Shown here: one piece after another, positions 42,662 to 51,937 of the stretch
Layout: the number at the start of each line of letters is the position of its first letter
Numbering within the stretch: the first letter of the stretch is position 1
DNA from: Alkalibacillus flavidus
Lineage (GTDB): Bacteria; Bacillota; Bacilli; Bacillales; Alkalibacillaceae
Assembly: GCF_040545925.1 (NCBI RefSeq)
Contig: NZ_JBEPMX010000003.1
Location: 124,001-188,000, forward strand
Direction: 5' to 3'
Length of the DNA stretch: 64,000 nt
Notes under the pieces: model-generated
Database searches by the model: none
What the model was told of the DNA's origin: nothing
The model's input: only the letters and a program-made list of their open reading frames with translations
Translations under genes and position numbers: made by a program

Positions 42662-43610
42662 CACGCTCCCCTCCTTCTGTTAGGGATGCTGATACGTATT
42701 CAATCATTTGTTGTCGATTAATCATGCCAATGGTGTCATCATCTTCTTGCACATAAATTAAATCATCTTGTGCCAAAGCTGTTAACGTCTCTTCCAACGT
42801 GGCACTGACATCAATCACACGAGGTGGATCATAACTAATTTCCACTGGCTCTAACACATCACGCAAATCAAAACCTGCTTGCAACCCGTACGATGCACCA
42901 ACGAATTGTTCGACAAACTCATTCGCTGGATTCGTAATCAACTCATGCGGTGTGCCTAATTGCACCATTTCACCATCCTGCATCAAACAAATCCGATCCC
43001 CTAGCTTCATCGCTTCTTGAATATCATGCGTCACGAAAATAATTGTTTTATTAATCTTTTCGCGCAAGTCAATTAAGTCATTTTGCAACTTATCTCGACT
43101 AATTGGATCTAACGCACTAAACGGCTCATCCATTAATATCACATCAGGGTCAGCCGCCAAAGCTCGAATAACCCCAACCCTTTGCTGCTCGCCGCCCGAT
43201 AGTTCATGCGGATAACGATAACGATATGTTTCAGGATGAAGCCCGACCATTTGCAGGAGTTCCGTAACACGTGACTGCACATCACTTTTACTCCACTGCT
43301 TTAACTCTGGGACAATCGCAATATTTTCCTCGATTGTCATATGCGGAAACAACGCGATTTGTTGCAACACATACCCCATATTCCAACGTAATTCATTGAT
43401 CTCATAATCACTAATTCGCTTCTCATCGACATAAATCGTCCCTTTCGTTAATGGAATCAGGCGATTCATCATTTTAAGCGTCGTCGTCTTCCCACAACCA
43501 CTAGGGCCAATCAAGACGAAAAACTCGCCTTTTTCAATCGAAAAATTCATATCCTTAACAGCGACAGTCCCGTCTTCAAACTGTTTCGTTACATGCTCAA
43601 ACGTAATCAC
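42654..43610 (-). CDS. opuFA: compatible-solute ABC transporter ATPase (OpuFA type)
   Basis: A 318-residue ATPase of the OpuA/OpuC class. Walker A GPSGCGKTT, Q-loop region YVLQQIALFPHMT, signature ELSGGEQQRVGVIRALA and Walker B ILMDEPFSALDP are complete. The C-terminal part (from about residue 250) contains a short CBS-like region (QDDLIYVQEDDDTIGMINRQQMIEY), the segment that senses ionic strength in OpuA-type pumps. Start GTG 43610 after AAGGGGG. First gene of the opuFA-opuFB-cupin operon. Confidence 0.92.
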   Translation of the reverse strand: MITFEHVTKQFEDGTVAVKDMNFSIEKGEFFVLIGPSGCGKTTTLKMMNRLIPLTKGTIYVDEKRISDYEINELRWNMGYVLQQIALFPHMTIEENIAIVPELKQWSKSDVQSRVTELLQMVGLHPETYRYRYPHELSGGEQQRVGVIRALAADPDVILMDEPFSALDPISRDKLQNDLIDLREKINKTIIFVTHDIQEAMKLGDRICLMQDGEMVQLGTPHELITNPANEFVEQFVGASYGLQAGFDLRDVLEPVEISYDPPRVIDVSATLEETLTALAQDDLIYVQEDDDTIGMINRQQMIEYVSASLTEGGERDV

Positions 43611-43857
43611 ACCATGTCCCCCTTACCTTAGCCACATACTGTCATAAAATTTTAACTATTTATAATCATATCAAGAAACTCAAATTAAGCCTATTTATTC
43701 ACCATGAAACGAAACATTTTTTTGCATTTCGCAACACTTAATAGAAAAAAGTATCGAATATGACGAAAGTTCGTTGCTTTCTCGTACCATTTCAAGCCAT
43801 TCAATGTTAAAATGGAATTACGTGAGACAAGATTAAGTATTTTTAGGAGTGAATATC

Positions 43858-44751
43858 ATGAATCAAAAACATTTTGACAAAATGAAGAACGGGCAAGGGT
43901 TTATTGCAGCACTTGACCAAAGTGGCGGCAGTACACCTAAGGCACTTGCAGGATATGGCGTCACAGAAGATCAATATTCAAACGAAGATGAGATGTTCGA
44001 TTTAGTACACCAAATGCGTACACGCATCATCACATCACCAGCGTTTAACTCAGAGCAGATCCTTGGTGCTATCCTATTCGAACAGACAATGGACCGCGAA
44101 ATCGAAGGTCAATACACAGCTGACTACCTTGCAAGCCAAGGCATCGTTCCGTTCTTAAAAGTCGACAAAGGACTAGCTGACAAAGAAAACGGTGTACAAC
44201 TTATGAAGCCAATCCATGACTTAGACGAAACACTTCGCCGTGCCAATGAGCGCAATATCTTCGGTACGAAAATGCGTTCTGTCGTTCATGAACCAAACGA
44301 AGAAGCGATCAAAGCTGTCGTTGACCAACAGTTCGAAATTGGTAAACAAATCATTGAAGCTGACTTAGTGCCAATTATCGAGCCAGAAGTCGACATTAAC
44401 AGCTCTGACAAAGCAAAATCAGAAGAGATTTTGAAAGACGAAATCCTTAAGCATCTAAACGCACTTAACGACGATCAATACGTCATGCTTAAGCTAACAA
44501 TCCCAGAAGTACCAAACCATTACAAAGAATTAATCGACCATCCAAATGTTGTCCGCGTTGTGGCACTATCAGGTGGTTACTCACGCGAAGAAGCAAACAA
44601 ACGACTTAAAGACCACATCGGTTTAATCGCAAGTTTCTCTCGTGCCCTTGTGACAGAGCTAAACGTCAATCAAACAAAAGAACAGTTTGACGCAGCTCTA
44701 CAAGCAGCCGTTAATTCTATCCATGATGCATCAGTTAATAAAAACAAATAA
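43858..44751 (+). CDS. fda: fructose-bisphosphate aldolase class I
   Basis: A 297-residue class I (Schiff-base) aldolase of the Gram-positive Fda type, as in Staphylococcus. N-terminal FDKMKNGQGFIAALDQSGGSTPKALAGYG, LVPIIEPEVDINS and YVMLKLTIPEVPNHY (with the Schiff-base Lys in the MLKLTIPE region) are diagnostic. It cleaves fructose-1,6-bisphosphate to triose phosphates. ATG 43858 lies 8 bases after AGGAG; an in-frame GTG at 43849 is in that site. Confidence 0.95.
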   Translation: MNQKHFDKMKNGQGFIAALDQSGGSTPKALAGYGVTEDQYSNEDEMFDLVHQMRTRIITSPAFNSEQILGAILFEQTMDREIEGQYTADYLASQGIVPFLKVDKGLADKENGVQLMKPIHDLDETLRRANERNIFGTKMRSVVHEPNEEAIKAVVDQQFEIGKQIIEADLVPIIEPEVDINSSDKAKSEEILKDEILKHLNALNDDQYVMLKLTIPEVPNHYKELIDHPNVVRVVALSGGYSREEANKRLKDHIGLIASFSRALVTELNVNQTKEQFDAALQAAVNSIHDASVNKNK

Positions 44752-44760
44752 AAGCTATTA

Positions 44761-44796
44761 AAAAAGGAAGCCATTCTTATGATGGCTTCCTTTTTA
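44761..44796 (+). terminator. terminator of fda
   Basis: AAGGAAGCCAT pairs with ATGGCTTCCTT (11 bp), followed by TTTTATT. Confidence 0.92.
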
Positions 44797-44911
44797 TTAG
44801 TCATATGTTTTCACCTTAATAGAAACGTTTGAAATCCGCAAAATGCCTACTCCAGTAGCTATTGTCTAAACTTGTAATCTCTACGCCACCAGAACCAGCG
44901 AGGTGATATTT

Positions 44912-45349
44912 ATGAGTAAAAATCGTTTTACGTTACTCGCAGCTGTTCATGTATTTTTAATTCAAGATGGTCACGTGCTTTTACTAAGACGTTATAACAC
45001 AGGTTATCAAGATGGCAACTACAGTGTATTAACTGGTCATTTAGATGGCGGTGAAGACGTCATTCAAGCTGCACAACGAGAAGTGTTAGAAGAAGGTGGC
45101 GTCACGATTCCTTATGACGATTTTTCCATGGTTGGGGTGATGCACCGCCAGTCAGATGACGAGCGCATTGACTTTTTCTTATCGGCTGAAGATTGGGAAG
45201 GCGAGATCACGAACATGGAGCCACACAAATGTGATGACTTATCATGGCACCCCCTAAATCAACTACCAGACAATACGATTCCTTATATCAAACGAGCAAT
45301 CGATAATTATAGAAATAATCGGTCATTTGATATTGTCGGTTTTCAATAA
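44912..45349 (+). CDS. NUDIX hydrolase, dNTP-pyrophosphohydrolase-like
   Basis: A 145-residue NUDIX protein. The box GHLDGGEDVIQAAQREVLEE plus GGV fits GX5EX7REUXEEXGU. The ends (FTLLAAVHVFLIQDGHVLLLRRYNTGYQDG, PHKCDDLSWHPLNQLPDN) match the NUDIX group often labelled MutT-like or 8-oxo-dGTP diphosphatase; the true substrate is unknown. ATG 44912 follows GAGGTGAT. It is followed after 23 bp by the membrane protein gene on the same strand. Confidence 0.85.
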   Translation: MSKNRFTLLAAVHVFLIQDGHVLLLRRYNTGYQDGNYSVLTGHLDGGEDVIQAAQREVLEEGGVTIPYDDFSMVGVMHRQSDDERIDFFLSAEDWEGEITNMEPHKCDDLSWHPLNQLPDNTIPYIKRAIDNYRNNRSFDIVGFQ

Positions 45350-45372
45350 AATAACGTAAGAGGTGGTCGACC

Positions 45373-46002
45373 GTGTCAGAAGGCATGATTATTTATAGTA
45401 TCGTTATGGGGTTTACCTTAATCATTATGGGTGGATTAACGTTTCTCGTTTATAAACGAAACGATTTCACGCTAATTAGTGGATTTGCCAATCGTTCAAA
45501 AGAAGAACAGCAGCAACTGATCCAGAGCGGATACACAGATGCGATTAAACGCTACTTATTACATACTTTTATCATTTTATTCGTGACGTTCATTGTCAGC
45601 TTCTTACCTATACCCTATGGCATGGAAATTGGTTTTTCCGTATTATTACTATACAGTTTAATTGGGATTGTTTGGATTCAACGCTATGAAATTGAATCGA
45701 AGCGCAAGCGAGGATACTGGATTACAGGAAGCGTTGCTGTGGTGTTAATCGTTGGCATTACAGGCCTCACCATTTGGGCCTTTCAACCAAATCAAGTCAC
45801 CATCACCGACAAACAGTTTACCGTTTCTGGATTGTATGGAGTTGAATGGTCACAATCAGATATTGAAGAAGTACAGTTGCTTGAGGAGATGCCAGATGTA
45901 TTAATTCGAACGAATGGTTTCGCGATTCAGAACTTAGCAAAAGGTCATTTTCGCGTCGATCAATATGGATCTGCAAGACTGTTTCTAAGAGGCGAACACT
46001 AA
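45373..46002 (+). CDS. DUF3784/PH-like membrane protein cut by an in-frame TAA
   Basis: A 209-residue protein: an N-terminal helix with a DUF3784-like loop (YKRNDFTLISGFANRSKEE), three more transmembrane helices, and a C-terminal bacterial PH-like domain (TITDKQFTVSGLYGVEWSQSDI). The frame stops at TAA 46000-46002 after ARLFLRGEH but continues in frame to TGA 46093-46095 with PVLYVATENEQLFINH and, near the end, KWYETLD. That continuation is the expected end of the PH-like domain, so the TAA truncates a conserved part. GTG 45373 follows GAGGTGG. Function unknown. Confidence 0.75.
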   Translation: MSEGMIIYSIVMGFTLIIMGGLTFLVYKRNDFTLISGFANRSKEEQQQLIQSGYTDAIKRYLLHTFIILFVTFIVSFLPIPYGMEIGFSVLLLYSLIGIVWIQRYEIESKRKRGYWITGSVAVVLIVGITGLTIWAFQPNQVTITDKQFTVSGLYGVEWSQSDIEEVQLLEEMPDVLIRTNGFAIQNLAKGHFRVDQYGSARLFLRGEH

Positions 46003-46177
46003 CCTGTTCTTTATGTCGCTACTGAAAATGAACAATTATTTATTAATCATGAAGATGACGACACGGTTCGCAAATGGTATGAAACGTTGGATTGACAACT
46101 ATAACTTTTGCTTAACGTCCCTGTTTCGTTTCATTTACTAAAGGGTACAACACGATTAAGAGGAGGGATGTACTCTT

Positions 46178-46834
46178 ATGTTAACAACCATTTCATGGAT
46201 TGCTTTAGTTATTGGCATAGTGTCATTTATTATTATCGCCTTCGATGTATACAAACATCCACAAATGATGACCATCATGAATATTATTTGGCCGATTAAT
46301 GGCTGGTTTTTTGGACCTTTTGCGATCTGGACCTATTTCAAGTGGGGACGATTAAAAGCGAAAGACTCGAATCAAGAAGATGAACGTCAACAATCAGCAA
46401 AGATATTTGTTTCGGCTAGTCATTGTGCTGGCGGTTGTACATTTGGTGACATCGTAGGTGTTCCCATTGTAGCATTGACTGGTATGACCATTGCTGGGTC
46501 GACTCTATTCGCCCATTATTTAGTTGAGTTTATATTAGCTTATCTGTTTGGCATTATCTTTCAATTTTTAGCTATTTATCCAATGCAACAAAACAAACAT
46601 AAATTCCACGCCTTTAAATCAGCAATTAAAGCCGATACTTGGTCAGTAGTCACTTTCCAAATTGGTATGTTCGGGTGGATGGCAGTTGTTCATTATTTAC
46701 TTTTCTCAAATCCACCAACTCCAGTAGAACCGACTTTTTGGTTTATGATGCAAATTGCTATGATTCTTGGTTTCTTAGTCAGTTATCCAGCTAATTGGTG
46801 GCTTATTCAAAAAGGCATAAAAGAAGCAATGTAG
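46178..46834 (+). CDS. DUF4396 membrane protein
   Basis: A 218-residue protein with about five transmembrane helices. The hallmark of DUF4396 is VSASHCAGGCTFGDIVG near residues 75-95, two Cys and a His that look like a metal or haem ligand set. The helices LAIYPMQQ and YPANWWLIQKGIKEAM at the end are also typical. Function unknown. AGAGGAGG precedes the ATG at 46178. A bidirectional terminator follows. Confidence 0.87.
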   Translation: MLTTISWIALVIGIVSFIIIAFDVYKHPQMMTIMNIIWPINGWFFGPFAIWTYFKWGRLKAKDSNQEDERQQSAKIFVSASHCAGGCTFGDIVGVPIVALTGMTIAGSTLFAHYLVEFILAYLFGIIFQFLAIYPMQQNKHKFHAFKSAIKADTWSVVTFQIGMFGWMAVVHYLLFSNPPTPVEPTFWFMMQIAMILGFLVSYPANWWLIQKGIKEAM

Positions 46835-46864
46835 AAATGAAGTCATCTGAATCAAAACTCATAT

Positions 46865-46903
46865 AAAAAGGGAAATCTCATACGACATGAGATTTCCCTT
46901 TTT
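46865..46903. terminator. bidirectional terminator between DUF4396 and SDR genes
   Basis: AAAAGGGAAATCTCAT pairs with ATGAGATTTCCCTTTT (16 bp), loop ACGAC. Confidence 0.92.
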
Positions 46904-46908
46904 TAGAT

Positions 46909-47646
46909 TTATTGCGCTGTCACGCCGCCGTCGACGATTAAACTAGCACCTGTCATGAAGGAAGAATCATCGCTTGCTAAGAATAAGACAGATTTCGCAA
47001 TTTCGTCTGGCTGACCTAAACGTTTAACTGGCGTCGCTTCAGCTAACGCTTCTTTACTTTCTGGCGGTAAGATTGGCGTATCCACGAAACCTGGGCAAAG
47101 GGCGTTAATGCGGATGTTTTCTTCAGCGTATTCCACACCTAGTGAACGCGTCAGGTTAACCACACCACCTTTAGCCGCGTTATAAGCAGCTGTTTGCGGA
47201 GCGCCTACGTGACCGTACATAGATGCCGTATTGACGATGGTACCGCCACCTGATTCACGCATTTTACGAATCGCTTCACGCGCTACTAAAAAGACGCCAT
47301 CTAAATCCACGCCAACTGTCTTGCGCCAATCATCGTACTCTAAATCATGCGTTGGACCTTGTGAACCAATACCTGCATTGTTAAAGACGATATCAATTTG
47401 ACCAAATGTTTTCGCTGCATCATCAAATGCCGACACAACATCATCTTCTTTCGTCGTATTCACACGATGAAATGCTGCTTCAGTACCGTTTCCTTTAAGC
47501 TCATCGACCACTGCTTGACCTTTCTCTTCATCCAAGTCAGCAATCACTACTTTGGCGCCTTCTTTCGCAAATAAACGAGCTGTTTCAGCACCAATTCCTG
47601 ATGCACCACCTGTAATCAACGCAACCTTGTCTTGTAATTTAGCCAT
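46909..47646 (-). CDS. short-chain dehydrogenase/reductase
   Basis: A 245-residue classical SDR. The cofactor loop is TGGASGIGAE (residues 11-20), the acidic DLDEEKG after strand 2 indicates NAD preference, NNAG is present, and the active site is Ser-x12-Tyr-x3-Lys (TASMYGHVGAPQTAAYNAAKGG). It resembles cyclopentanol or 3-oxoacyl reductases; substrate unknown. ATG 47646 has AGGAGG in front; the open frame extends further to 47691 without a site. Confidence 0.88.
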   Translation of the reverse strand: MAKLQDKVALITGGASGIGAETARLFAKEGAKVVIADLDEEKGQAVVDELKGNGTEAAFHRVNTTKEDDVVSAFDDAAKTFGQIDIVFNNAGIGSQGPTHDLEYDDWRKTVGVDLDGVFLVAREAIRKMRESGGGTIVNTASMYGHVGAPQTAAYNAAKGGVVNLTRSLGVEYAEENIRINALCPGFVDTPILPPESKEALAEATPVKRLGQPDEIAKSVLFLASDDSSFMTGASLIVDGGVTAQ

Positions 47647-47821
47647 AGACGATTCCTCCTTAGTCGAATCTTTCAAAGAAGTGATCAACACCTCTTACAC
47701 TTTAAGTATATCAAATGCATCTAGTTCGACAATCATTATTACCTAGTTATTCGTCCATGATATAGACACTTTGGCCTAATTTGTCTAAATAGGTAGAAAA
47801 ATTCGCATCGAAGTTAACCAT

Positions 47822-48190
47822 CTATCGCCAAAATTTATCATAATCTTTCTTATCTTCAATATTGAATGCTATGATTCTCTCTAATAAGGCGTAATCTATG
47901 GGCTCTTTCCATTTAATCTTAATCAGCTGTTTCGTCGTCTCGTAACCCGATTCTTTTATCTCTCCTAAAAATCGCTCCAACACCTCACGCTCCGGCGCAA
48001 CCGACATATGATGCTTCGCCATGCTAAACGCGATAATAAATGTGCCATGATCTTGAAACATCGGTTGATTCCATTTAATGACTGGTTCAAGTTGCGGGAA
48101 TGTGTCCTGAACCCAACCGAACAATGTTTCCATGCGCTCACGTTGGTCTCGGTTATCAACCTTTGTTAAATATTCCTTGAAAACTTCCAT
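47822..48190 (-). CDS. DUF1801 protein (YdhG/frataxin-like fold)
   Basis: A 122-residue protein of the DUF1801/YdhG family. Typical are the central VIKWNQPMFQDHGTFIIAFSMAKHHMSVAP and the end KIKWKEPIDYALLERIIAFNIEDK. YdhG-like proteins have a frataxin-like fold and have been proposed as iron chaperones in Bacillus. Start ATG 48190 lies 5 bases after AAGGTGA; an in-frame GTG at 48208 precedes that site. Confidence 0.85.
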   Translation of the reverse strand: MEVFKEYLTKVDNRDQRERMETLFGWVQDTFPQLEPVIKWNQPMFQDHGTFIIAFSMAKHHMSVAPEREVLERFLGEIKESGYETTKQLIKIKWKEPIDYALLERIIAFNIEDKKDYDKFWR

Positions 48191-48265
48191 GAACGTCACC
48201 TTTTCCACGACTCATTTTTTAACACTTAATTAGAACCGATTCTTTTAGTCATATACTATAAAACA

Positions 48266-49108
48266 TTAACGCGTCTTCCACAACCTCATACCAATGACAA
48301 CCATGACTGAACCAACCAGCATCGTCCCAAACGGATATAAAAATGGGTAAAACAAAGTCGGATACATGTGTAACACATTAGAACGATAGCCTAATGACAT
48401 TGGCAAGACTGTCGCTTGATTAATCATGTCACCGTGATAAGCTGGATTATCTAGCTCGTCGCGTGTAAAAATTTCCGTCTCAACATCACCATTTGCGTTT
48501 ACCGTGATTGCTTTCCACGAATATTCTTCTTCTGCGACTGTTCTTGGGTGGCCAAATAAACGCTGAATGATAACGAGTGATTCTTCATCTGTCGCACGTT
48601 CAGTCATCTTTAACATACCAATGTAGCCATGATATCGATTGTTATCTAAATACGTCGGTCGGATTTCTAGCTCTGACGAACCGGCGTAATTGTGACCATT
48701 GATCATAACATCAACTTGCGCCTTTTCCCGTACATCAGCACGACTCACATCATGAAATGTATCCCGAATCGTGACATCTGTTTCATAAAATGACACGGTT
48801 CGGGATAACTGGTTTGCCTCACCATCATTCACGTGGTTCATGAATCCGTCGTAACTGTTAACACGCTCACCATTTATGACTACCGCACGACTCATATTCG
48901 CAAACGGAGTCATCTGGCCATCTTGTAAATACAACATATCGTGAAATGCATCGGTCGTTTGATCAACAGGGTGATAAACTGTTTCGATCGTGTACTTGGC
49001 ATTCACTTGTTGCTGTAACCATACTTCCTGCCCCATTAAATATAATGGCTGAATGGATACAGCGCTCAACACAGCACCTATCACTAGTACGATTATCGCT
49101 TTTTTCAA
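48266..49108 (-). CDS. hypothetical membrane-anchored protein
   Basis: A 280-residue protein with an N-terminal signal anchor (residues 4-26), an exported middle part of about 220 residues and a C-terminal transmembrane helix (about 255-276), so most of it faces outside. I recognise no domain; the sequence has several short beta-like segments (ELEIRPTYLDN, SLVIIQRLFGHPR). TTG start at 49108 after AAAGGGTGAG. The GPP34 gene ends 22 bp upstream, suggesting an operon. Confidence 0.6.
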   Translation of the reverse strand: MKKAIIVLVIGAVLSAVSIQPLYLMGQEVWLQQQVNAKYTIETVYHPVDQTTDAFHDMLYLQDGQMTPFANMSRAVVINGERVNSYDGFMNHVNDGEANQLSRTVSFYETDVTIRDTFHDVSRADVREKAQVDVMINGHNYAGSSELEIRPTYLDNNRYHGYIGMLKMTERATDEESLVIIQRLFGHPRTVAEEEYSWKAITVNANGDVETEIFTRDELDNPAYHGDMINQATVLPMSLGYRSNVLHMYPTLFYPFLYPFGTMLVGSVMVVIGMRLWKTR

Positions 49109-49129
49109 TTCTACTCACCCTTTAACCTA

Positions 49130-49975
49130 TTACGACGACGCACTACTTGCTGCAACTGCCCCTGCTGTAGCCCCCATAACAGCGGCTTCAACCGCTTGCG
49201 CCGCTTCTGATACCGACTTCGCCAATGCGTCACTTTCCATAATCGTTTTAATCCGTTTCTTCGCTTCTTTTCGTTCATCACGCGAAAATAGTTTCGGTGT
49301 TAGCTGACACGTATTGAGTAGTCCAAGCAACATTAACCTTCGATGATCTTCGATGTCATCAATATTTTCTGTAAAAACAGCTTCACGCACATCTTTTTTT
49401 AAGCTCATGACGTCTTCAATTTGTACAATCGGGTATTGTCGTACTTTTATTAAACCTAACCAACGATAACTATCATCTTGAAGAACACCGTCCGTTACTA
49501 ACTTTGATGATACTTGGTCTAACAATAGGTTGCCCCCAAGCTTTTGCACCCAATATTTCGCTTTCCGTTCTTTGCCTGCATGAGCGATTTGTCTAAGCGC
49601 GGTATCTAGATAGTCAACACCCGTCGGTTCTGAGTCGATAACGGTCAATTTAGATTTCTTTCCGAGCTTCACCTTTTCACGTAAGGCTAATTCCATTAAC
49701 ACCGATCCAGCAAGGCCTAAGTTAACACGCGAGGCAATCGACATTGGAACCGTTCCCTTTTCAGCTTTTGTCGCTAATAACCTTAATCGTTCCGGTAAAA
49801 GCATGCCACCACTCCTTTGGTATGTCGAGCCCTTTTCACCCGCTACTTGATTATCACCTGCGAACCCAGGATGCTTTCGACCAATCCAATCATCCTTATC
49901 TAACCTAAATTCGTCACTCAAGTCAATATCCACTTCTTCGTCATCCACTTTCTTTTGATTACGGTTTTTTTCCAT
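49130..49975 (-). CDS. GPP34 (Golgi phosphoprotein 3-like) domain protein
   Basis: A 281-residue protein with an acidic disordered N-terminus (first 55 residues) and a GPP34 domain: LPERLRLLATKAEKGTV, LAGSVLMELALREKV, LDTALRQIA, WVQKLGG, DSYRWLGLIKVRQYPI and a helical end RRLMLLGLLNTCQLTPKLFSRDERK. In eukaryotes GPP34/Vps74 binds phosphatidylinositol 4-phosphate; bacterial members, common in Actinobacteria and some Bacilli, have no settled role but probably touch membranes. The C-terminus is Ala/Ser-rich. Likely cotranscribed with the membrane protein downstream. Confidence 0.82.
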   Translation of the reverse strand: MEKNRNQKKVDDEEVDIDLSDEFRLDKDDWIGRKHPGFAGDNQVAGEKGSTYQRSGGMLLPERLRLLATKAEKGTVPMSIASRVNLGLAGSVLMELALREKVKLGKKSKLTVIDSEPTGVDYLDTALRQIAHAGKERKAKYWVQKLGGNLLLDQVSSKLVTDGVLQDDSYRWLGLIKVRQYPIVQIEDVMSLKKDVREAVFTENIDDIEDHRRLMLLGLLNTCQLTPKLFSRDERKEAKKRIKTIMESDALAKSVSEAAQAVEAAVMGATAGAVAASSASS

Positions 49976-50153
49976 CTAGACCACCCCCCATTTTCGAACT
50001 ATTCTTATATCTTTATACTATCACAAATTGGAAATAAACTTAACTGTTTATAGAAAATGGTGTATTGTGTCGAAACATTTCCCGGGAAATATGGACGTGA
50101 TTCATTTCCGAATTTTACTTGTCACACAATTATCACGACTTTCTGCCCTGAAC

Positions 50154-50179
50154 TTATATACCTGCATGGGTATATAAGT
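50154..50179 (+). promoter_or_regulatory. palindromic operator before the CoA-disulfide reductase gene
   Basis: CTTATATACC (50154-50163) and GGTATATAAG (50170-50179) are perfect inverted arms around TGCATG. The G/C tracts flanked by TATA fit CsoR/CstR-family operators, and CstR controls persulfide-handling rhodanese and CoA-disulfide reductase genes in Staphylococcus. Located 40 bp before the start codon. Confidence 0.6.
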
Positions 50180-50218
50180 TACGCTAAAGGTATCAACACA
50201 AATCAAGGAGGATGCTCA

Positions 50219-51868
50219 ATGTCTAACAAAATTGTTATTGTAGGTGGCGTCGCAGGTGGCGCAACAGCTGCTGCTCGTTTAAGACGTTTGGATGAAGAGA
50301 GTGAAATTATTGTGTTCGAGCGAGGCGAATACATTTCATTCGCTAATTGTGGTTTGCCTTATTACATCGGGGAAACAATACAAGACCGTGACAACCTACT
50401 CGTTCAAACCGTTGAAGGCATGTCACAACGTTATCAATTGGATATTCGCAACCAAACAGAAGTCACGTCTATTGACCGAACGAACCAAATGATATCAGCC
50501 AAACATATGGTAACAGGTGAGGTTACAGAAGAGTCATATGACTATCTCATCTTATCGCCAGGTGCTAAACCAATCGTACCGCCTATTCCAGGCATTGAGG
50601 ACGCGAACATCTTCACCTTAAGAAATATTCCAGACACAGATCGCATAAAAGGATTTGTCGATCATAACCAACCATCCAAAGCCGTAGTCATTGGCGGCGG
50701 CTTCATCGGACTTGAAATGGCAGAAAACTTAGTCGACCGTGGCATTGATGTCACAGTTCTCGAGAAAGCATCTCAAGTAATGGGACCAATTGACCCTGAA
50801 ATGGCCGCCGTCGTTCACCAAGAATTACGCGATAAAGGGATTAACCTTGTCCTTGAAAATGGCGTACAACAATTTGAACAAAACGGCCAAACCATTATTT
50901 TAGAAGATAGCGAAAAAATCACGACTGATATGGTCATTCTATCAATTGGCGTACGCCCGGAAAGCAATCTTGCATCCGAAGCTGGTTTATCAGTCGGCGA
51001 GCGCGGTGGCATTATCGTAAACGATCAATTACAAACAAGCGATGAACACATTTACGCCTTAGGGGATGCCGTCGAAGTCAAAGATTATTCAACCGGCCAG
51101 CCGATTATGGTGCCACTCGCATGGCCTGCTAACCGACAAGGTCGGATTGTCGCAAATAATATTTACGGCAAAAACGAAACGTATCCCGGTACACTCGGCA
51201 CGTCCATCGTGAAAGTATTTGATTACACCGTTGCGGCAACAGGGCTTAACGAAAAACGTTTACAACACATGAATATGCCTTATCAAGCTGTGCACATTCA
51301 CCCAGGATCACACGCGGGTTACTATCCAGGTGCGACCCCACTTGTGATGAAGCTACTATTCAACCAAGAGGACGGTCATATCTACGGTGCTCAAATTGTC
51401 GGGCAAGAAGGTGTCGACAAACGAATTGACGTGCTAGCAACAGCGATCAAAGGTGGATTGACTGTGAAGGACTTACCAGACTTAGAATTGGCATACGCAC
51501 CACCGTTCTCATCAGCCAAAGACCCGGTGAACATGCTAGGCTACGTCGCGACCAACATTATGGAAGGTGACATTGAAACAATCCAATGGCATGATGCTAC
51601 TAACGTCATTCGCCAAGGCGATTATTTAGTCGATGTTCGAGAGCCAGATGAAGTCGAACATGGCACCGTTCCTGGCGCGATTAATATTCCATTAGATGAA
51701 CTGAGAGATCGACTCGATGAGCTTCCGCAAGACCGCGTCATTCATACGATGTGCCAAGCGGGCTTACGCGGCTATCTAGCAACGAAAATTTTAACGAACC
51801 ACGGATATACAGCACGTAATTTAGACGGCGGTTGGAAAACGTATTCGATCGCTTATAACTTATCATAA
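50219..51868 (+). CDS. CoA-disulfide reductase with C-terminal rhodanese domain
   Basis: A 549-residue fusion. Residues 1-440 are a flavin disulfide reductase of the CoADR type: FAD loop VIVGGVAGGATAAARLRRL, the single active Cys44 in SFANCGLPYYIG and NAD loop VIGGGFIGLEMAENL. Residues about 455-549 form a rhodanese domain with active Cys512 (MCQAGLRG). Such fusions reduce CoA disulfides, CoA persulfide or polysulfide. ATG 50219 has AAGGAGG; the long open frame upstream crosses the operator palindrome and is not coding. Confidence 0.94.
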   Translation: MSNKIVIVGGVAGGATAAARLRRLDEESEIIVFERGEYISFANCGLPYYIGETIQDRDNLLVQTVEGMSQRYQLDIRNQTEVTSIDRTNQMISAKHMVTGEVTEESYDYLILSPGAKPIVPPIPGIEDANIFTLRNIPDTDRIKGFVDHNQPSKAVVIGGGFIGLEMAENLVDRGIDVTVLEKASQVMGPIDPEMAAVVHQELRDKGINLVLENGVQQFEQNGQTIILEDSEKITTDMVILSIGVRPESNLASEAGLSVGERGGIIVNDQLQTSDEHIYALGDAVEVKDYSTGQPIMVPLAWPANRQGRIVANNIYGKNETYPGTLGTSIVKVFDYTVAATGLNEKRLQHMNMPYQAVHIHPGSHAGYYPGATPLVMKLLFNQEDGHIYGAQIVGQEGVDKRIDVLATAIKGGLTVKDLPDLELAYAPPFSSAKDPVNMLGYVATNIMEGDIETIQWHDATNVIRQGDYLVDVREPDEVEHGTVPGAINIPLDELRDRLDELPQDRVIHTMCQAGLRGYLATKILTNHGYTARNLDGGWKTYSIAYNLS

Positions 51869-51937
51869 ACACCTATCCCCCCAATCTTCTTCAAATTGTT
51901 TTGAGAAGGTCAGGGGATTTTTATTTAAAATCACAAA

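Noticed and set aside
50057..50218. N-terminal extension of the CoA-disulfide reductase frame
   Set aside because: Crosses the operator palindrome; AAGGAGG and family start point to ATG 50219.
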